Of a stretch of 37,623 nucleotides of DNA, positions 18,520-26,019 are shown in pieces. The stretch comes from Actinomycetes bacterium (GTDB lineage: Bacteria > Actinomycetota > Acidimicrobiia > Spongiisociales > SHLN01). Within the stretch, counting starts at the first letter, position 1. Each line of letters opens with the position of its first letter. The notes beneath the pieces were generated by a model, which saw nothing but the letters and a program-made list of their open reading frames with translations, searched no databases and had not been told where the DNA came from. The position numbers and the translations under genes are program-made. Location of the stretch: contig JAHEJY010000013.1 of NCBI GenBank assembly GCA_024638625.1, positions 1-37,623 on the forward strand, read 5' to 3'.

Positions 18520-18564
18520 CGCTCTCAGGGTTACCGGTGGGAGAATTCGTAGGTTTCGGGGGCG

Positions 18565-20220
18565 CTACCAGCCGACCGCTTCGGCGAGTTCCGGGGGAGT
18601 CACAGCCCCGAGGAAAGCGTCCGCTGTGTCGAGAATGGCTACATCATCGCGCGCCAGCCATCTCCATATCAGGCGGGCCTCAGCGGCGGCTTCCGCGGTC
18701 TCTGGCACTTGACCGGATCCGATAGAAGCGTGATCCGGGCGTAGTGGGAGCTCCCCCGGACCCCACGAGCCGATGAGACGGCCGGACGAGAGGCAGAATC
18801 CGCTGCCGTCTGACAACTCGGCCGAGACCCATCCGGCATCCTGCAGCGCCTGCCAGCGAATGCGGTCGATGAGGCTTGCCCGGAGGCCTTCGTAGCGGTC
18901 ACGCAGGCGGGCAGCATCCTCGTAACGGAGCTGGGCGACGCAATCGGCCACCCGCTCGGCAAGGGGTGTGAGCAACAACGCCGGCTGATCTCCGAAGCCG
19001 GCCGTGATCAGTTCGACGACCGGGAGGTATTCATCGGCCGCCAGTGATCCGTCACAGGGACACAGTGCTCGCCCCAGCTGGGCAGGTGCACAGGGGGCCC
19101 GCCGTTTTCCGGGCGGGCCGGTGCACCGGCGTACCGGCGTCGCATCCCAGATCGCCGCGACAACCAGCTGGGCCCGTTTACGATGCTTGAACGGGCCGAG
19201 GTAGAGACCACCGTCGTCCTTCAGGGTGCGGGCGATCGAGAGCCGGGGAAACTTCTCCGGCGTCAGTTTCACCCAGTATGTTGACTTGGCAGGCCGACCC
19301 CGCCGGTTGTAACGGGGCCGGTGGGCACCAATCAATCTGAGCTCCGTGATCTCGGCCTCGAGCTCAGTGGGGCAGATGCGGTATTCGATCGTCTCGAGGT
19401 CGCGCAACATGGAAGCGATGGTTCGTCGGGTGTCACCGTGGAAGTATTGGCGAACCCGGCTCCTCAGATTCTTGGCTTTCCCCACGTAGATGACCTCGCC
19501 ATCGCGGTTCCTGAACAGGTAGACGCCCGGTCGGCGGGGAAGGTCTTCCGTCAGTTCGATTTTTGCATAGTTGGCACCGCCCTTTGCTGAGCACAACAGG
19601 AGCAGATCGTCGAGGTGGGTGGTTCCGAGCGAGCCCGACTGCTCCAGCAGGCTGAACATGACGTGGGCTGTCGCTTGTGCGTCCGCAAGTGCACGGTGAT
19701 TGGGGGTGATCGGTGATCGAAAATGCGCAGCGAGTGTTCGCAGTTTCAGGTTTCGGACGTCGGGACGCACGAGGCGCCGCGCGAGGGCGGCGGTATCGAC
19801 GGTCGTATTGGCAAGCCGCCCGTAACCGAGTCGCTCAGAAGCGGCGTTGAGGAACGACATATCGAAGCGAACGTTGTGGCCGACGATGACTGCATCACCG
19901 ATGAACTCGAGAAAGGTTGGCAACGCCTCATCAATGCGAGGCGCATCGATGACCATGGCGTGAGTGATGCCGGTGAGGATGGTGATGGTCGGCGGTATGA
20001 CCGCACCAGGATTGACGAGCGTCTGGAAGGTACCGATGAGCTCGCCGCCGCGGTACTTCACCGCCCCGATCTCGGTGATTTCGCACGAGGCGGCCGATCC
20101 GCCGGTCGTTTCGAGGTCGAGTACGCAGTAGGTGACCTCCCACAGCGGGGTACTCAGGTCGTCGAGACTTTGCTGTCCCTGTTTGTCGACCTGTTTGTTG
20201 CTCTGTTGGTTGCTCGGCAT
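18565..20220 (-). CDS. DEDDh exonuclease fused to UvrC-like GIY-YIG and UVR domains
   Basis: The N-terminal half is a DnaQ-type 3'-5' exonuclease (about residues 30-195) with DLETTG, VGHNVRFD and HRALADAQAT, so all DEDDh residues are present. The second half is a UvrC-like GIY-YIG nuclease (about 220-300, GVYLFRNRDGEVIYVGKAKNL), then a four-Cys segment (C-x10-C-x9-C-x-C), and a UVR motif (QLRYEDAARLRDRYEGL). The UvrC C-terminal RNase H-like nuclease and HhH are absent, as in Cho-like proteins and mycobacterial Rv2191-type fusions. A repair role, cutting then trimming near lesions, is inferred. The start is moved to ATG 20220, because the track ATG at 20247 lies inside the SOS box and promoter. 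Confidence 0.9.
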   Translation of the reverse strand: MPSNQQSNKQVDKQGQQSLDDLSTPLWEVTYCVLDLETTGGSAASCEITEIGAVKYRGGELIGTFQTLVNPGAVIPPTITILTGITHAMVIDAPRIDEALPTFLEFIGDAVIVGHNVRFDMSFLNAASERLGYGRLANTTVDTAALARRLVRPDVRNLKLRTLAAHFRSPITPNHRALADAQATAHVMFSLLEQSGSLGTTHLDDLLLLCSAKGGANYAKIELTEDLPRRPGVYLFRNRDGEVIYVGKAKNLRSRVRQYFHGDTRRTIASMLRDLETIEYRICPTELEAEITELRLIGAHRPRYNRRGRPAKSTYWVKLTPEKFPRLSIARTLKDDGGLYLGPFKHRKRAQLVVAAIWDATPVRRCTGPPGKRRAPCAPAQLGRALCPCDGSLAADEYLPVVELITAGFGDQPALLLTPLAERVADCVAQLRYEDAARLRDRYEGLRASLIDRIRWQALQDAGWVSAELSDGSGFCLSSGRLIGSWGPGELPLRPDHASIGSGQVPETAEAAAEARLIWRWLARDDVAILDTADAFLGAVTPPELAEAVGW

Positions 20221-20231
20221 CGGGATCAAGC

Positions 20232-20260
20232 ACCCTACATCGAACATATGTTCGACCCAA
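20232..20260 (-). promoter_or_regulatory. Promoter of the exonuclease/GIY-YIG gene
   Basis: On the minus strand TTGGGT (20255-20260) and TAGGGT (20232-20237) are separated by exactly 17 bp, and the ATG follows 11 nt after the -10. The LexA box fills the spacer. Confidence 0.65.
20240..20255. promoter_or_regulatory. LexA (SOS) box
   Basis: TCGAACATATGTTCGA is a perfect 16-bp palindrome and matches the Gram-positive/actinobacterial LexA consensus TCGAAC-N4-GTTCGA at every defined base. It lies between the -35 and -10 of the nuclease gene, where LexA would block transcription until DNA damage. Confidence 0.88.
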
Positions 20261-20364
20261 GCATCTACATCGATGTCTCGTGAAACCGCCGGGACCTGAG
20301 GTTTGCGACTGTTATGGGGTTGGCCCCTCGAGCGGCGTATGTGCGCATGCCGTGCCTCCGGCGA

Positions 20365-20370
20365 TACACT
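20365..20370 (+). promoter_or_regulatory. -10 element of a leaderless MaoC-like gene
   Basis: TACACT ends 7 nt before ATG 20378 and there is no Shine-Dalgarno sequence, which suggests a leaderless mRNA. I see no good -35. Confidence 0.4.
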
Positions 20371-20377
20371 CCCGCCT

Positions 20378-21490
20378 ATGCAGGTTCACCGCCCCCGGCA
20401 CGGTCGTTTTCTGGAGGATTTTGCCGTCGGAGATAGTTGGCTCCATCCCCGGGGCTTCTCCGTCAGCCGCACGATGAGCCGACTATTCGCAACCGCGTTC
20501 TACGAGACCAGGCCGATGTATTTCTCCGCCGTCGACGCCAAAAAGGCCGGGTACGCCGACCTTCCGGTCCATCCTTTGCTGGTATTGGGCATGGCGATGT
20601 CATTGGGCATGGAAGCAGATTCAGAACAGGCGATCGCACACCTGGGATTTCGAGACCTCTATCTCCATCGGCCGATTTATCCCGACATGATGCTGAGAAC
20701 CATGACGCAGGTCCTCGACGTGGCGGTGAAGGGCGATGAGCACCCGGGGGTCGTAGAGCTGAGGAGCGCCGTGGTCGGCGACGATCGGCTTCCTGTCATT
20801 CACTACCGGCGCTCGATGCTGGTCAGAAGACGGCCGGCTGAGTTTGATGCGCGTCCCATCGACGTCGACCCTGTCCCGTTTCCAGACCTCAACGTACGAA
20901 GTTGGTTTCCTCCGGCTATGGAGTCGTGGCCGGTGGCGCCCGACTACAGCGAAGGGGATGTGATTCTCCATCAGAGCCGGAGGACGGTCACAGATGAGCA
21001 CGTCACCTGGGCATCGTGGCTCGGCAGTACCCATCCTGCGCATTTTGACCAGTTGTATCCGGGCGACGCAGAACCTGTCGGGAGCGGTCCCGAAGTCCAT
21101 TCGAGTCTCGTGCTGGCCTGGGCAGCTGGTTTGGCAGGCAGAGACACCGTCCAATCGGCGGTAGCCGAGATCGGCTACGACGATGGTCATGAGGCCGCTC
21201 CCATACGGACCGGCGACACCATTTCTGTCTTGAGCAAAGTGTTGGATCGGGTTGCCGTCGAAGAGGGAACCGAAATGGCCTTTCGGCTGGTGGCGATCAA
21301 GAATCAGACCGCAGATGAGGGATGGGAGGAATGGGGAGCCTCGATATTCGAATCAGAGCTCGGAAAAGGCGAGGCAAGCCGGGTGCAGAACAAGGTGCTC
21401 GAGATCACGAGGAGAGTGCTGTTCGCACCGACACCGCTCGAAGTCGTACCCGGACGGGCTCGCTCGCTGCGCGTTGTGCCGGAGTCCTGA
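20378..21490 (+). CDS. Double-hotdog MaoC-like hydratase (mesaconyl-CoA hydratase-like)
   Basis: The start is set at ATG 20378, since the track N-terminus from 20303 is unlike the family and a -10 lies just before 20378. The 370-residue protein has two hotdog halves. The first (about 10-150) has GRFLEDFAVGD and FATAFYETRPMYFSAVDAKKAGY; the second (about 190-330) has ASWLGSTHPAHFDQLYPGD. This layout resembles beta-methylmalyl-CoA/mesaconyl-CoA hydratases. The canonical hydratase motif D-x-N-P-x-H is changed in both halves (ETRPMY and STHPAH), so the reaction may differ or activity may be altered. A SpoU methyltransferase gene follows 7 nt later and is probably co-transcribed. Confidence 0.75.
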   Translation: MQVHRPRHGRFLEDFAVGDSWLHPRGFSVSRTMSRLFATAFYETRPMYFSAVDAKKAGYADLPVHPLLVLGMAMSLGMEADSEQAIAHLGFRDLYLHRPIYPDMMLRTMTQVLDVAVKGDEHPGVVELRSAVVGDDRLPVIHYRRSMLVRRRPAEFDARPIDVDPVPFPDLNVRSWFPPAMESWPVAPDYSEGDVILHQSRRTVTDEHVTWASWLGSTHPAHFDQLYPGDAEPVGSGPEVHSSLVLAWAAGLAGRDTVQSAVAEIGYDDGHEAAPIRTGDTISVLSKVLDRVAVEEGTEMAFRLVAIKNQTADEGWEEWGASIFESELGKGEASRVQNKVLEITRRVLFAPTPLEVVPGRARSLRVVPES

Positions 21491-21497
21491 TTCCGCA

Positions 21498-22277
21498 ATG
21501 GTCGATATCAGCAGTCCGAACAATCCAATAGTCAAGGACGTCGTCCGGTTGCGGACGCACCGACGCCGGCATGACGAAGGGCGATTCCTCATCGAGGGAG
21601 CCCGGCTGATCGAAAAGGCTGCCGCTGCAGGAGTCGACCTGGCCGCGGTGTTCGTGGTCGAACGTGAAGCGTATCCCGGGTCGGTTTCGGTATCGCGAAC
21701 GGCGATGACCAAGATGTCGGGTCGACGCAACCCGCCAGACGCTCTTGCCGTGGCCAACTGCTGGCCCCTCTCGCCCGATGAATCGACGACCCCGGCCATG
21801 GCGTCAGAACCGGCAACGACGACGGATGCATGGTGGGTTGCTCTGGTCGGGATCGAAAAGCCCGGCAACGTTGGCGCCATCATGAGATCGAGTGCCGCCC
21901 TGGGAGCGTCCGGGGTACTGATTGTCGACTCCGGCGTCGACGTGTTCTCGAGCAATGTTGTTCGCAACTCGGCGGGTGCTCTGTTCTCGCTCCCCATCGT
22001 CGAAATCGAAAGCGATCTTCTCCATGATTTTGCGGCGGCCAGATCTGCCCGCTTGGTGGGCACGGTCCCGGAAGGGGGAACCAATCTGTGGCACGCCAAC
22101 CTCGACGATGCCGTGATTGTGTTGATCGGAAGCGAGGCGAACGGCTTGCCACGGGAAGTCCTCGAGACCTGTGACGAGCTCGTGACGGTGCCGATGCATC
22201 CCACGAGCGTCGATTCTCTCAACGCCTCGGTGAGCGCCGGAATCGTGATGGCGGAGCTGCTGCGAAGACGCCTCTGA
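21498..22277 (+). CDS. SpoU/TrmH-family RNA 2'-O-methyltransferase
   Basis: The start is ATG 21498 (MVDISSPNNPIVKD), 7 nt after the preceding stop; the track start at 21252 lies inside the MaoC-like gene. The 259-residue protein has an N-terminal substrate-binding region (RFLIEGARLIEKAA) and a C-terminal SPOUT knot with the three classic motifs: GNVGAIMRSSAALGASGV, LIGSEANGLPRE and PMHPTSVDSLNASVSAGIV. It uses S-adenosylmethionine to methylate a ribose in rRNA or tRNA. The layout fits 23S rRNA enzymes of the RlmB/TsnR group, but the exact target cannot be read from sequence. Confidence 0.9.
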   Translation: MVDISSPNNPIVKDVVRLRTHRRRHDEGRFLIEGARLIEKAAAAGVDLAAVFVVEREAYPGSVSVSRTAMTKMSGRRNPPDALAVANCWPLSPDESTTPAMASEPATTTDAWWVALVGIEKPGNVGAIMRSSAALGASGVLIVDSGVDVFSSNVVRNSAGALFSLPIVEIESDLLHDFAAARSARLVGTVPEGGTNLWHANLDDAVIVLIGSEANGLPREVLETCDELVTVPMHPTSVDSLNASVSAGIVMAELLRRRL

Positions 22278-22290
22278 CCGCCTTGCGGCC

Positions 22291-24651
22291 CTACCAGCTG
22301 CTGCCTCCACCCCCACCGAAGCCGCCTCCGCCTCCGAAGCCGCCTCCGCCGAATCCTCCAAAACCCCCGAAGCTGCCGCTCGACCAGCCTCCGCCGCCCC
22401 ATGAAGAACCTCCGCCACTGGAGCCACCCCAGGTGCCACCGCCCGTGCCGCCGAACCAGCTATCGCGGTCACCCGACCAGGAGTCGTGCCGGTAGATCGG
22501 TTCCCAGCCGTACTGGCCCGCATTGCCGCGAGTCAGTATCCAGTGGTAGTAGAAGACCGTGAAGGGATCGAAAGCTCCGATGCCCGCCGGGATCGGCCGG
22601 CCGGTCCAGGAATCCTGCTGGCCGTGGGTTCCCGCGTGGGCGAGCTCAGGGGCGAATCGGTCGGCGTCAGCGATCTTGCTGCGTGCCAGAGCCTGGCGTT
22701 GGGCCGCATAGGCCAGGGCGAATGCCCGGGGTCCCCGCGGGTCGCTCGCCCCGAACGCCGCTGCAATATCGGCGTATGTTCCTTCCAATCCGAGATCGGC
22801 AAGAGCCGCTCGTGCCTCTATCCACCGTCGCATAGCCTGAACCGGTTCCAGAGAGATGGCGAGGACCCCCGCGATCGACCGCCGGGCATCTCCCTCCACA
22901 CCATGGGCGACGAGATCCTTCAGCAAATCCTCGTAGACGTCGAACGCGTTGGCACGAGCTCGCATCATGGCTGCAGCGATGGAAATCGGCAGCCCGAGGC
23001 GATCGGCGTGGCGCCGAATGGCTTTGATCTGTTTCTGCGAACTCAGACCGGCCAGCGCGTATTCGGTTGATTGGTTCGGGTCGAGGCCGTTCGACCGATT
23101 CTTGCGATATGCAGTCACAAAGTTGGAGATATCCGTCTCGTTGTGATTGAGCAGCAACAACGCGGCCAATGCGTCGAGGTCGAGCCCATCGCGCTTGAGT
23201 GCGGATCCAAGGTGGTCGAGCTCCGATCGTACCTTCTCGTATGACGCGGCCGAGTGGTCGGTGTCGGCGTCGAGATCTGCCAGGGCAGCCGCCACCGCCG
23301 GCCGGGCTGCAGTGTCGGGAAGCCGCTCGTACAGCGCCTCCAGCCGATGCACCTTGTCATCGGCAACCTGGTAGGCGTCTTCCAGAGCTGCGACGGCGTC
23401 GGACAGAGAGGCGTCGGACTTGAATGTGGGGACCGCCTTGATGAATCGCTCGCCCCGGTCGGAGATGATGGCTTCACCGACGGGTGTCTCATGCAGCTGG
23501 TCCAGAATCTGCCGGCCCACCCGCTTGCGCGCAGCGGCAACTCGATGCGGTCGCTGGCTGTCAACCAGCGCCTGGAGTTCCATAAGGCGGACGGCAAAAG
23601 TCGGATCGTCATCCGGCTCTACGTCGAGGGCGGCAGACGCCACGGCCTGCACTCCCTCGTCCGTCAGCTCGGCTTCGCCCGAAGCGGCCAGCTCCAGAGG
23701 AATTTCGGTCTCTTCGGTGAGGCGTTGCCCATCGACGACATCAAGCAGTCCAGCCGACCACAGCGCCACTGCATCCGTCTCCGAAACCGGACCAGAGGCG
23801 ATGAAAGAGTTGAGCGCCGCCTCGGCATCGAAAACGGAGAGGTCGACCGGGGACCCCGGAGGAGGATTGAGGTATTCGGAGATAGTGGGAAGTTCGGCTC
23901 CCGAGACACGGAGCCGCTCGAGCTCGCCATCCACGAGCTCGGTGCGTTCGCCCATGATTTCGGCCCGCTCTTTGCGGCGCCAGCTGACCAGAGCAACACC
24001 TCCGACCCCGAGCGTGATTGCTCCTACTACACCGAGGCCGGTCCACAGGCCGGCGCCGGGATCCACCGGCGTGGGAACAGGCACGGGCACGATCGGTCCC
24101 GGGTCAGGGTCGACAGGGCCTGGGTCGGGGTCGACCGGTGCCGGAACTTCACCTTCGGCGTAGGCGACCAGGCCTTCCTCGAGCCGGGTGATGATCGCAA
24201 TGAGTCCTCCGTCGAAATCGCCGTTAGCGAAGAAACCATCTCCGGCCGAGGCGATCTCACCAGGGTCGCGTGGGAAATCGACAAATCCGTTGCCCAGCTC
24301 GACCCATGTTTCGCGATCGCCGAGATTGACGAGAACGACTACTCCCTGGCCTGTGGTTTCCTCACTCATACCGCCGACCGCCCACCGTTCCCCGATGTCG
24401 CGGGCGAATTCCTGCGACGACATCCCGTTGGTCGAATCTGTGGTGACGACTGCGATCTGGCTACCCGTGGCATCGACCACCCGCGCAATGGCGGCCTCAA
24501 CCGATGCGTCGTTTTCAACGATTCCGGCTGCGTCCGTGAGGTAGCCCGACGGCTCCTCGGGGATCTGGGCCAGCGCCCCTGCCGTCGCAGTCATCAGCAC
24601 CGCCAGAACTGCCCAGAGGGCGGTGAGGGCCGATGATGTTCGCGGTTGCAT
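22291..24651 (-). CDS. TPM-domain secreted/membrane protein with long helical region and Gly-rich tail
   Basis: The start is ATG 24651, giving a signal peptide (ALTALWAVLAVLMTATAGALAQ) and a TAACGT -10 that ends 7 nt upstream. A TPM domain follows (about residues 30-165: GYLTDAAGIV, IAVVTTDSTNG, GVVVLVNLGDRETWVELG), then a PVDPDPG linker, one membrane helix (about 200-225), a long mostly helical cytoplasmic-side part (about 230-700), and a Gly/Ser/Trp tail of FGG-GGG repeats. It resembles YgcG-like proteins, in which the TPM domain faces outside, but the 450-residue middle region is not one I recognise. Some TPM proteins serve in photosystem repair or as weak phosphatases; the function here is unknown. 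Confidence 0.8.
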   Translation of the reverse strand: MQPRTSSALTALWAVLAVLMTATAGALAQIPEEPSGYLTDAAGIVENDASVEAAIARVVDATGSQIAVVTTDSTNGMSSQEFARDIGERWAVGGMSEETTGQGVVVLVNLGDRETWVELGNGFVDFPRDPGEIASAGDGFFANGDFDGGLIAIITRLEEGLVAYAEGEVPAPVDPDPGPVDPDPGPIVPVPVPTPVDPGAGLWTGLGVVGAITLGVGGVALVSWRRKERAEIMGERTELVDGELERLRVSGAELPTISEYLNPPPGSPVDLSVFDAEAALNSFIASGPVSETDAVALWSAGLLDVVDGQRLTEETEIPLELAASGEAELTDEGVQAVASAALDVEPDDDPTFAVRLMELQALVDSQRPHRVAAARKRVGRQILDQLHETPVGEAIISDRGERFIKAVPTFKSDASLSDAVAALEDAYQVADDKVHRLEALYERLPDTAARPAVAAALADLDADTDHSAASYEKVRSELDHLGSALKRDGLDLDALAALLLLNHNETDISNFVTAYRKNRSNGLDPNQSTEYALAGLSSQKQIKAIRRHADRLGLPISIAAAMMRARANAFDVYEDLLKDLVAHGVEGDARRSIAGVLAISLEPVQAMRRWIEARAALADLGLEGTYADIAAAFGASDPRGPRAFALAYAAQRQALARSKIADADRFAPELAHAGTHGQQDSWTGRPIPAGIGAFDPFTVFYYHWILTRGNAGQYGWEPIYRHDSWSGDRDSWFGGTGGGTWGGSSGGGSSWGGGGWSSGSFGGFGGFGGGGFGGGGGFGGGGGSSW

Positions 24652-24753
24652 GCGCAAAACGTTAGCTGCCCGCAGATGGTTCCGATTCAGCCCGATCAGC
24701 GGAGAGGCCGACAACGGTGACGATCGTTGACGGGTGGCAGCGATCCACGCCTG

Positions 24754-25824
24754 TCAGGCGGAGATGGTTTCGGTTCGGCGCGTTTGACGCTGGAGATAAG
24801 GCCGGTCGACAGTGAGGCCAGTACCCAGGCCGGTGGGAATCTCGAGACCATGTTTGCCGGGCCTCCAGCCGGGCTTCACGATGTCGCGGCCCCATTGTCC
24901 GAAATAGTGGGCGAGCGGTCCCGCATCGAGGCCGGTGGCTGCCGCGAGCAGTGCTGCCTGTCCGGCGGCCAGCAGCGTCGAGCCCCCGGGTTCGAGCACG
25001 CCGCTAAGGCCTTCCTCCATGCAGTATGTGGCAACGTCGAGGAGCGGCCGAAAACCTCCGAACTCGTTCGTGTCGAGCATGAGCCCCGCGATGCTCGAGT
25101 GGGCTGCCTCGGCAACGTCGCTCCAGTGCCGGGCCCTCAACCAGACGTCAATGCCGCCACCCGAAGCCAGCCCTCTGGTCGCCTCTGTATCGTCCTTCGA
25201 AAACGGATCGACCAGCGCCTCAATGCCAACCCGCTCGATGGTTTTGAACACGACCGCCTCGGTCGGGTGGAAGGATCCGCCCGCATCTGCGATCACCCTT
25301 GTGGCGGGAAACGTCGACCGGAGCATGGAGATCGGATCGATGTCCCAACCGGGAGTGATGGACACGTGAAGCGCAGTTATTCCTCGATTGATCTCGAAAT
25401 CTGCGATTTTTTCGAGTTCTTGCAATGTATCTTTGATTCCGATTTTGGCACGGAACGTGAGATTTTTCGACCCCCCTCCAAGCGCGTCGAGCATTCGGGC
25501 CGAGTGGGTTCGGGCGTAGAGATCCCACAGGGCCAGTTCAAGTGCCATCTTGGTTTTGGGATGGCCTTTGAGCCCTTCCAGGCGAACACCGGTACCGGAC
25601 GGATGGACCGGCGGTGCTTCGAGTAGTACCGGGATCGCATGTTGAGTGGCAAAAAGCCATGCGCTGTCTGCGAATTCGACACCATGCCATGGTGTGGTTC
25701 CGACGGCAATCTCGGACCAGCCGTGATGACCGTCGTAGGTGGCTTGTACGATCAAAGCCTCACCCCGGGAACCGTCAGGTCGCGTGAGGACGACTTCGTG
25801 CAGAGTGATCGAATCGAGATGCAT
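24754..25824 (-). CDS. Degenerate enolase-superfamily protein (MenC/N-acylamino acid racemase-like pseudoenzyme)
   Basis: The start is ATG 25824, with aggag 8 nt upstream, giving 356 residues. The fold signature is clear: PKTKMALELALWDLYAR, TPGWDIDPI, ADAGGSF and a C-terminal PTGLGTGL all align with MenC2/NAAAR enzymes. The catalytic set is largely gone. The KxK motif before PGWD reads HVSI; the second metal-ligand segment (IEQPL in relatives) reads LVDPF; the third (LDES) reads LRAR; and the second-lysine segment (IKPGRVGG) reads LDTNEFGG. Only the first Asp remains. The frame is intact, so it is probably a binding or structural protein or has a new chemistry, rather than a decaying gene. 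It precedes the TPM gene on the same strand. Confidence 0.8.
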   Translation of the reverse strand: MHLDSITLHEVVLTRPDGSRGEALIVQATYDGHHGWSEIAVGTTPWHGVEFADSAWLFATQHAIPVLLEAPPVHPSGTGVRLEGLKGHPKTKMALELALWDLYARTHSARMLDALGGGSKNLTFRAKIGIKDTLQELEKIADFEINRGITALHVSITPGWDIDPISMLRSTFPATRVIADAGGSFHPTEAVVFKTIERVGIEALVDPFSKDDTEATRGLASGGGIDVWLRARHWSDVAEAAHSSIAGLMLDTNEFGGFRPLLDVATYCMEEGLSGVLEPGGSTLLAAGQAALLAAATGLDAGPLAHYFGQWGRDIVKPGWRPGKHGLEIPTGLGTGLTVDRPYLQRQTRRTETISA

Positions 25825-25912
25825 CGCCCGGCTCCTGGCTGTACCGTCCATCAGTAAACGCCCATTGTGGTCGGGGTGCAATGAGTTACGTGACTAAATA
25901 GGCAAGGTCGGG

Positions 25913-25940
25913 TTGGCGCGACCAGGTTTTCCGATAGTAT
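25913..25940 (+). promoter_or_regulatory. Candidate promoter of the S-adenosylmethionine synthetase gene
   Basis: TTGGCG (25913-25918) and TAGTAT (25935-25940) are 16 bp apart. Transcription would start near 25947, making a leader of about 73 nt that contains the terminator hairpin. A start further upstream is not excluded. Confidence 0.5.
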
Positions 25941-25962
25941 TCGAGTCCCAACCCACCACCAG

Positions 25963-25999
25963 CGCGACCCCGGCATCTTCTGTCGGGGTTGCGTTTTTT
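25963..25999 (+). terminator. Intrinsic terminator in the leader of the SAM synthetase gene
   Basis: A 12-bp stem (CGCGACCCCGGC with GTCGGGGTTGCG, two G-U pairs), a 7-nt loop and six T form a textbook terminator. It ends 20 nt before the GTG start. No plus-strand gene lies upstream within 3.6 kb, so attenuation of the downstream gene is the natural reading. CCAACCC (25948-25954) and GGGTTGG (26002-26008) could pair around it and cover part of the GGAG ribosome site. Confidence 0.8.
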
Positions 26000-26019
26000 C
26001 CGGGTTGGAGCTCTGAGCA

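Noticed and set aside
20221-20247. The upstream ATG of the exonuclease/GIY-YIG ORF
   Set aside because: It lies inside the LexA box and upstream of the inferred transcript start, so it cannot be the initiator.
21353-22402. A 349-aa minus-strand ORF
   Set aside because: It lies opposite the SpoU methyltransferase, whose three motifs are all present.
22290-22480. Repetitive CCGCCTCCGCC-like DNA that could look like a repeat array
   Set aside because: It is the coding sequence of the glycine-rich tail of the TPM protein, not a CRISPR or satellite array.
23254-24636. A 460-aa plus-strand ORF
   Set aside because: It is antisense to the TPM gene and shows no domain, signal peptide or start signal.
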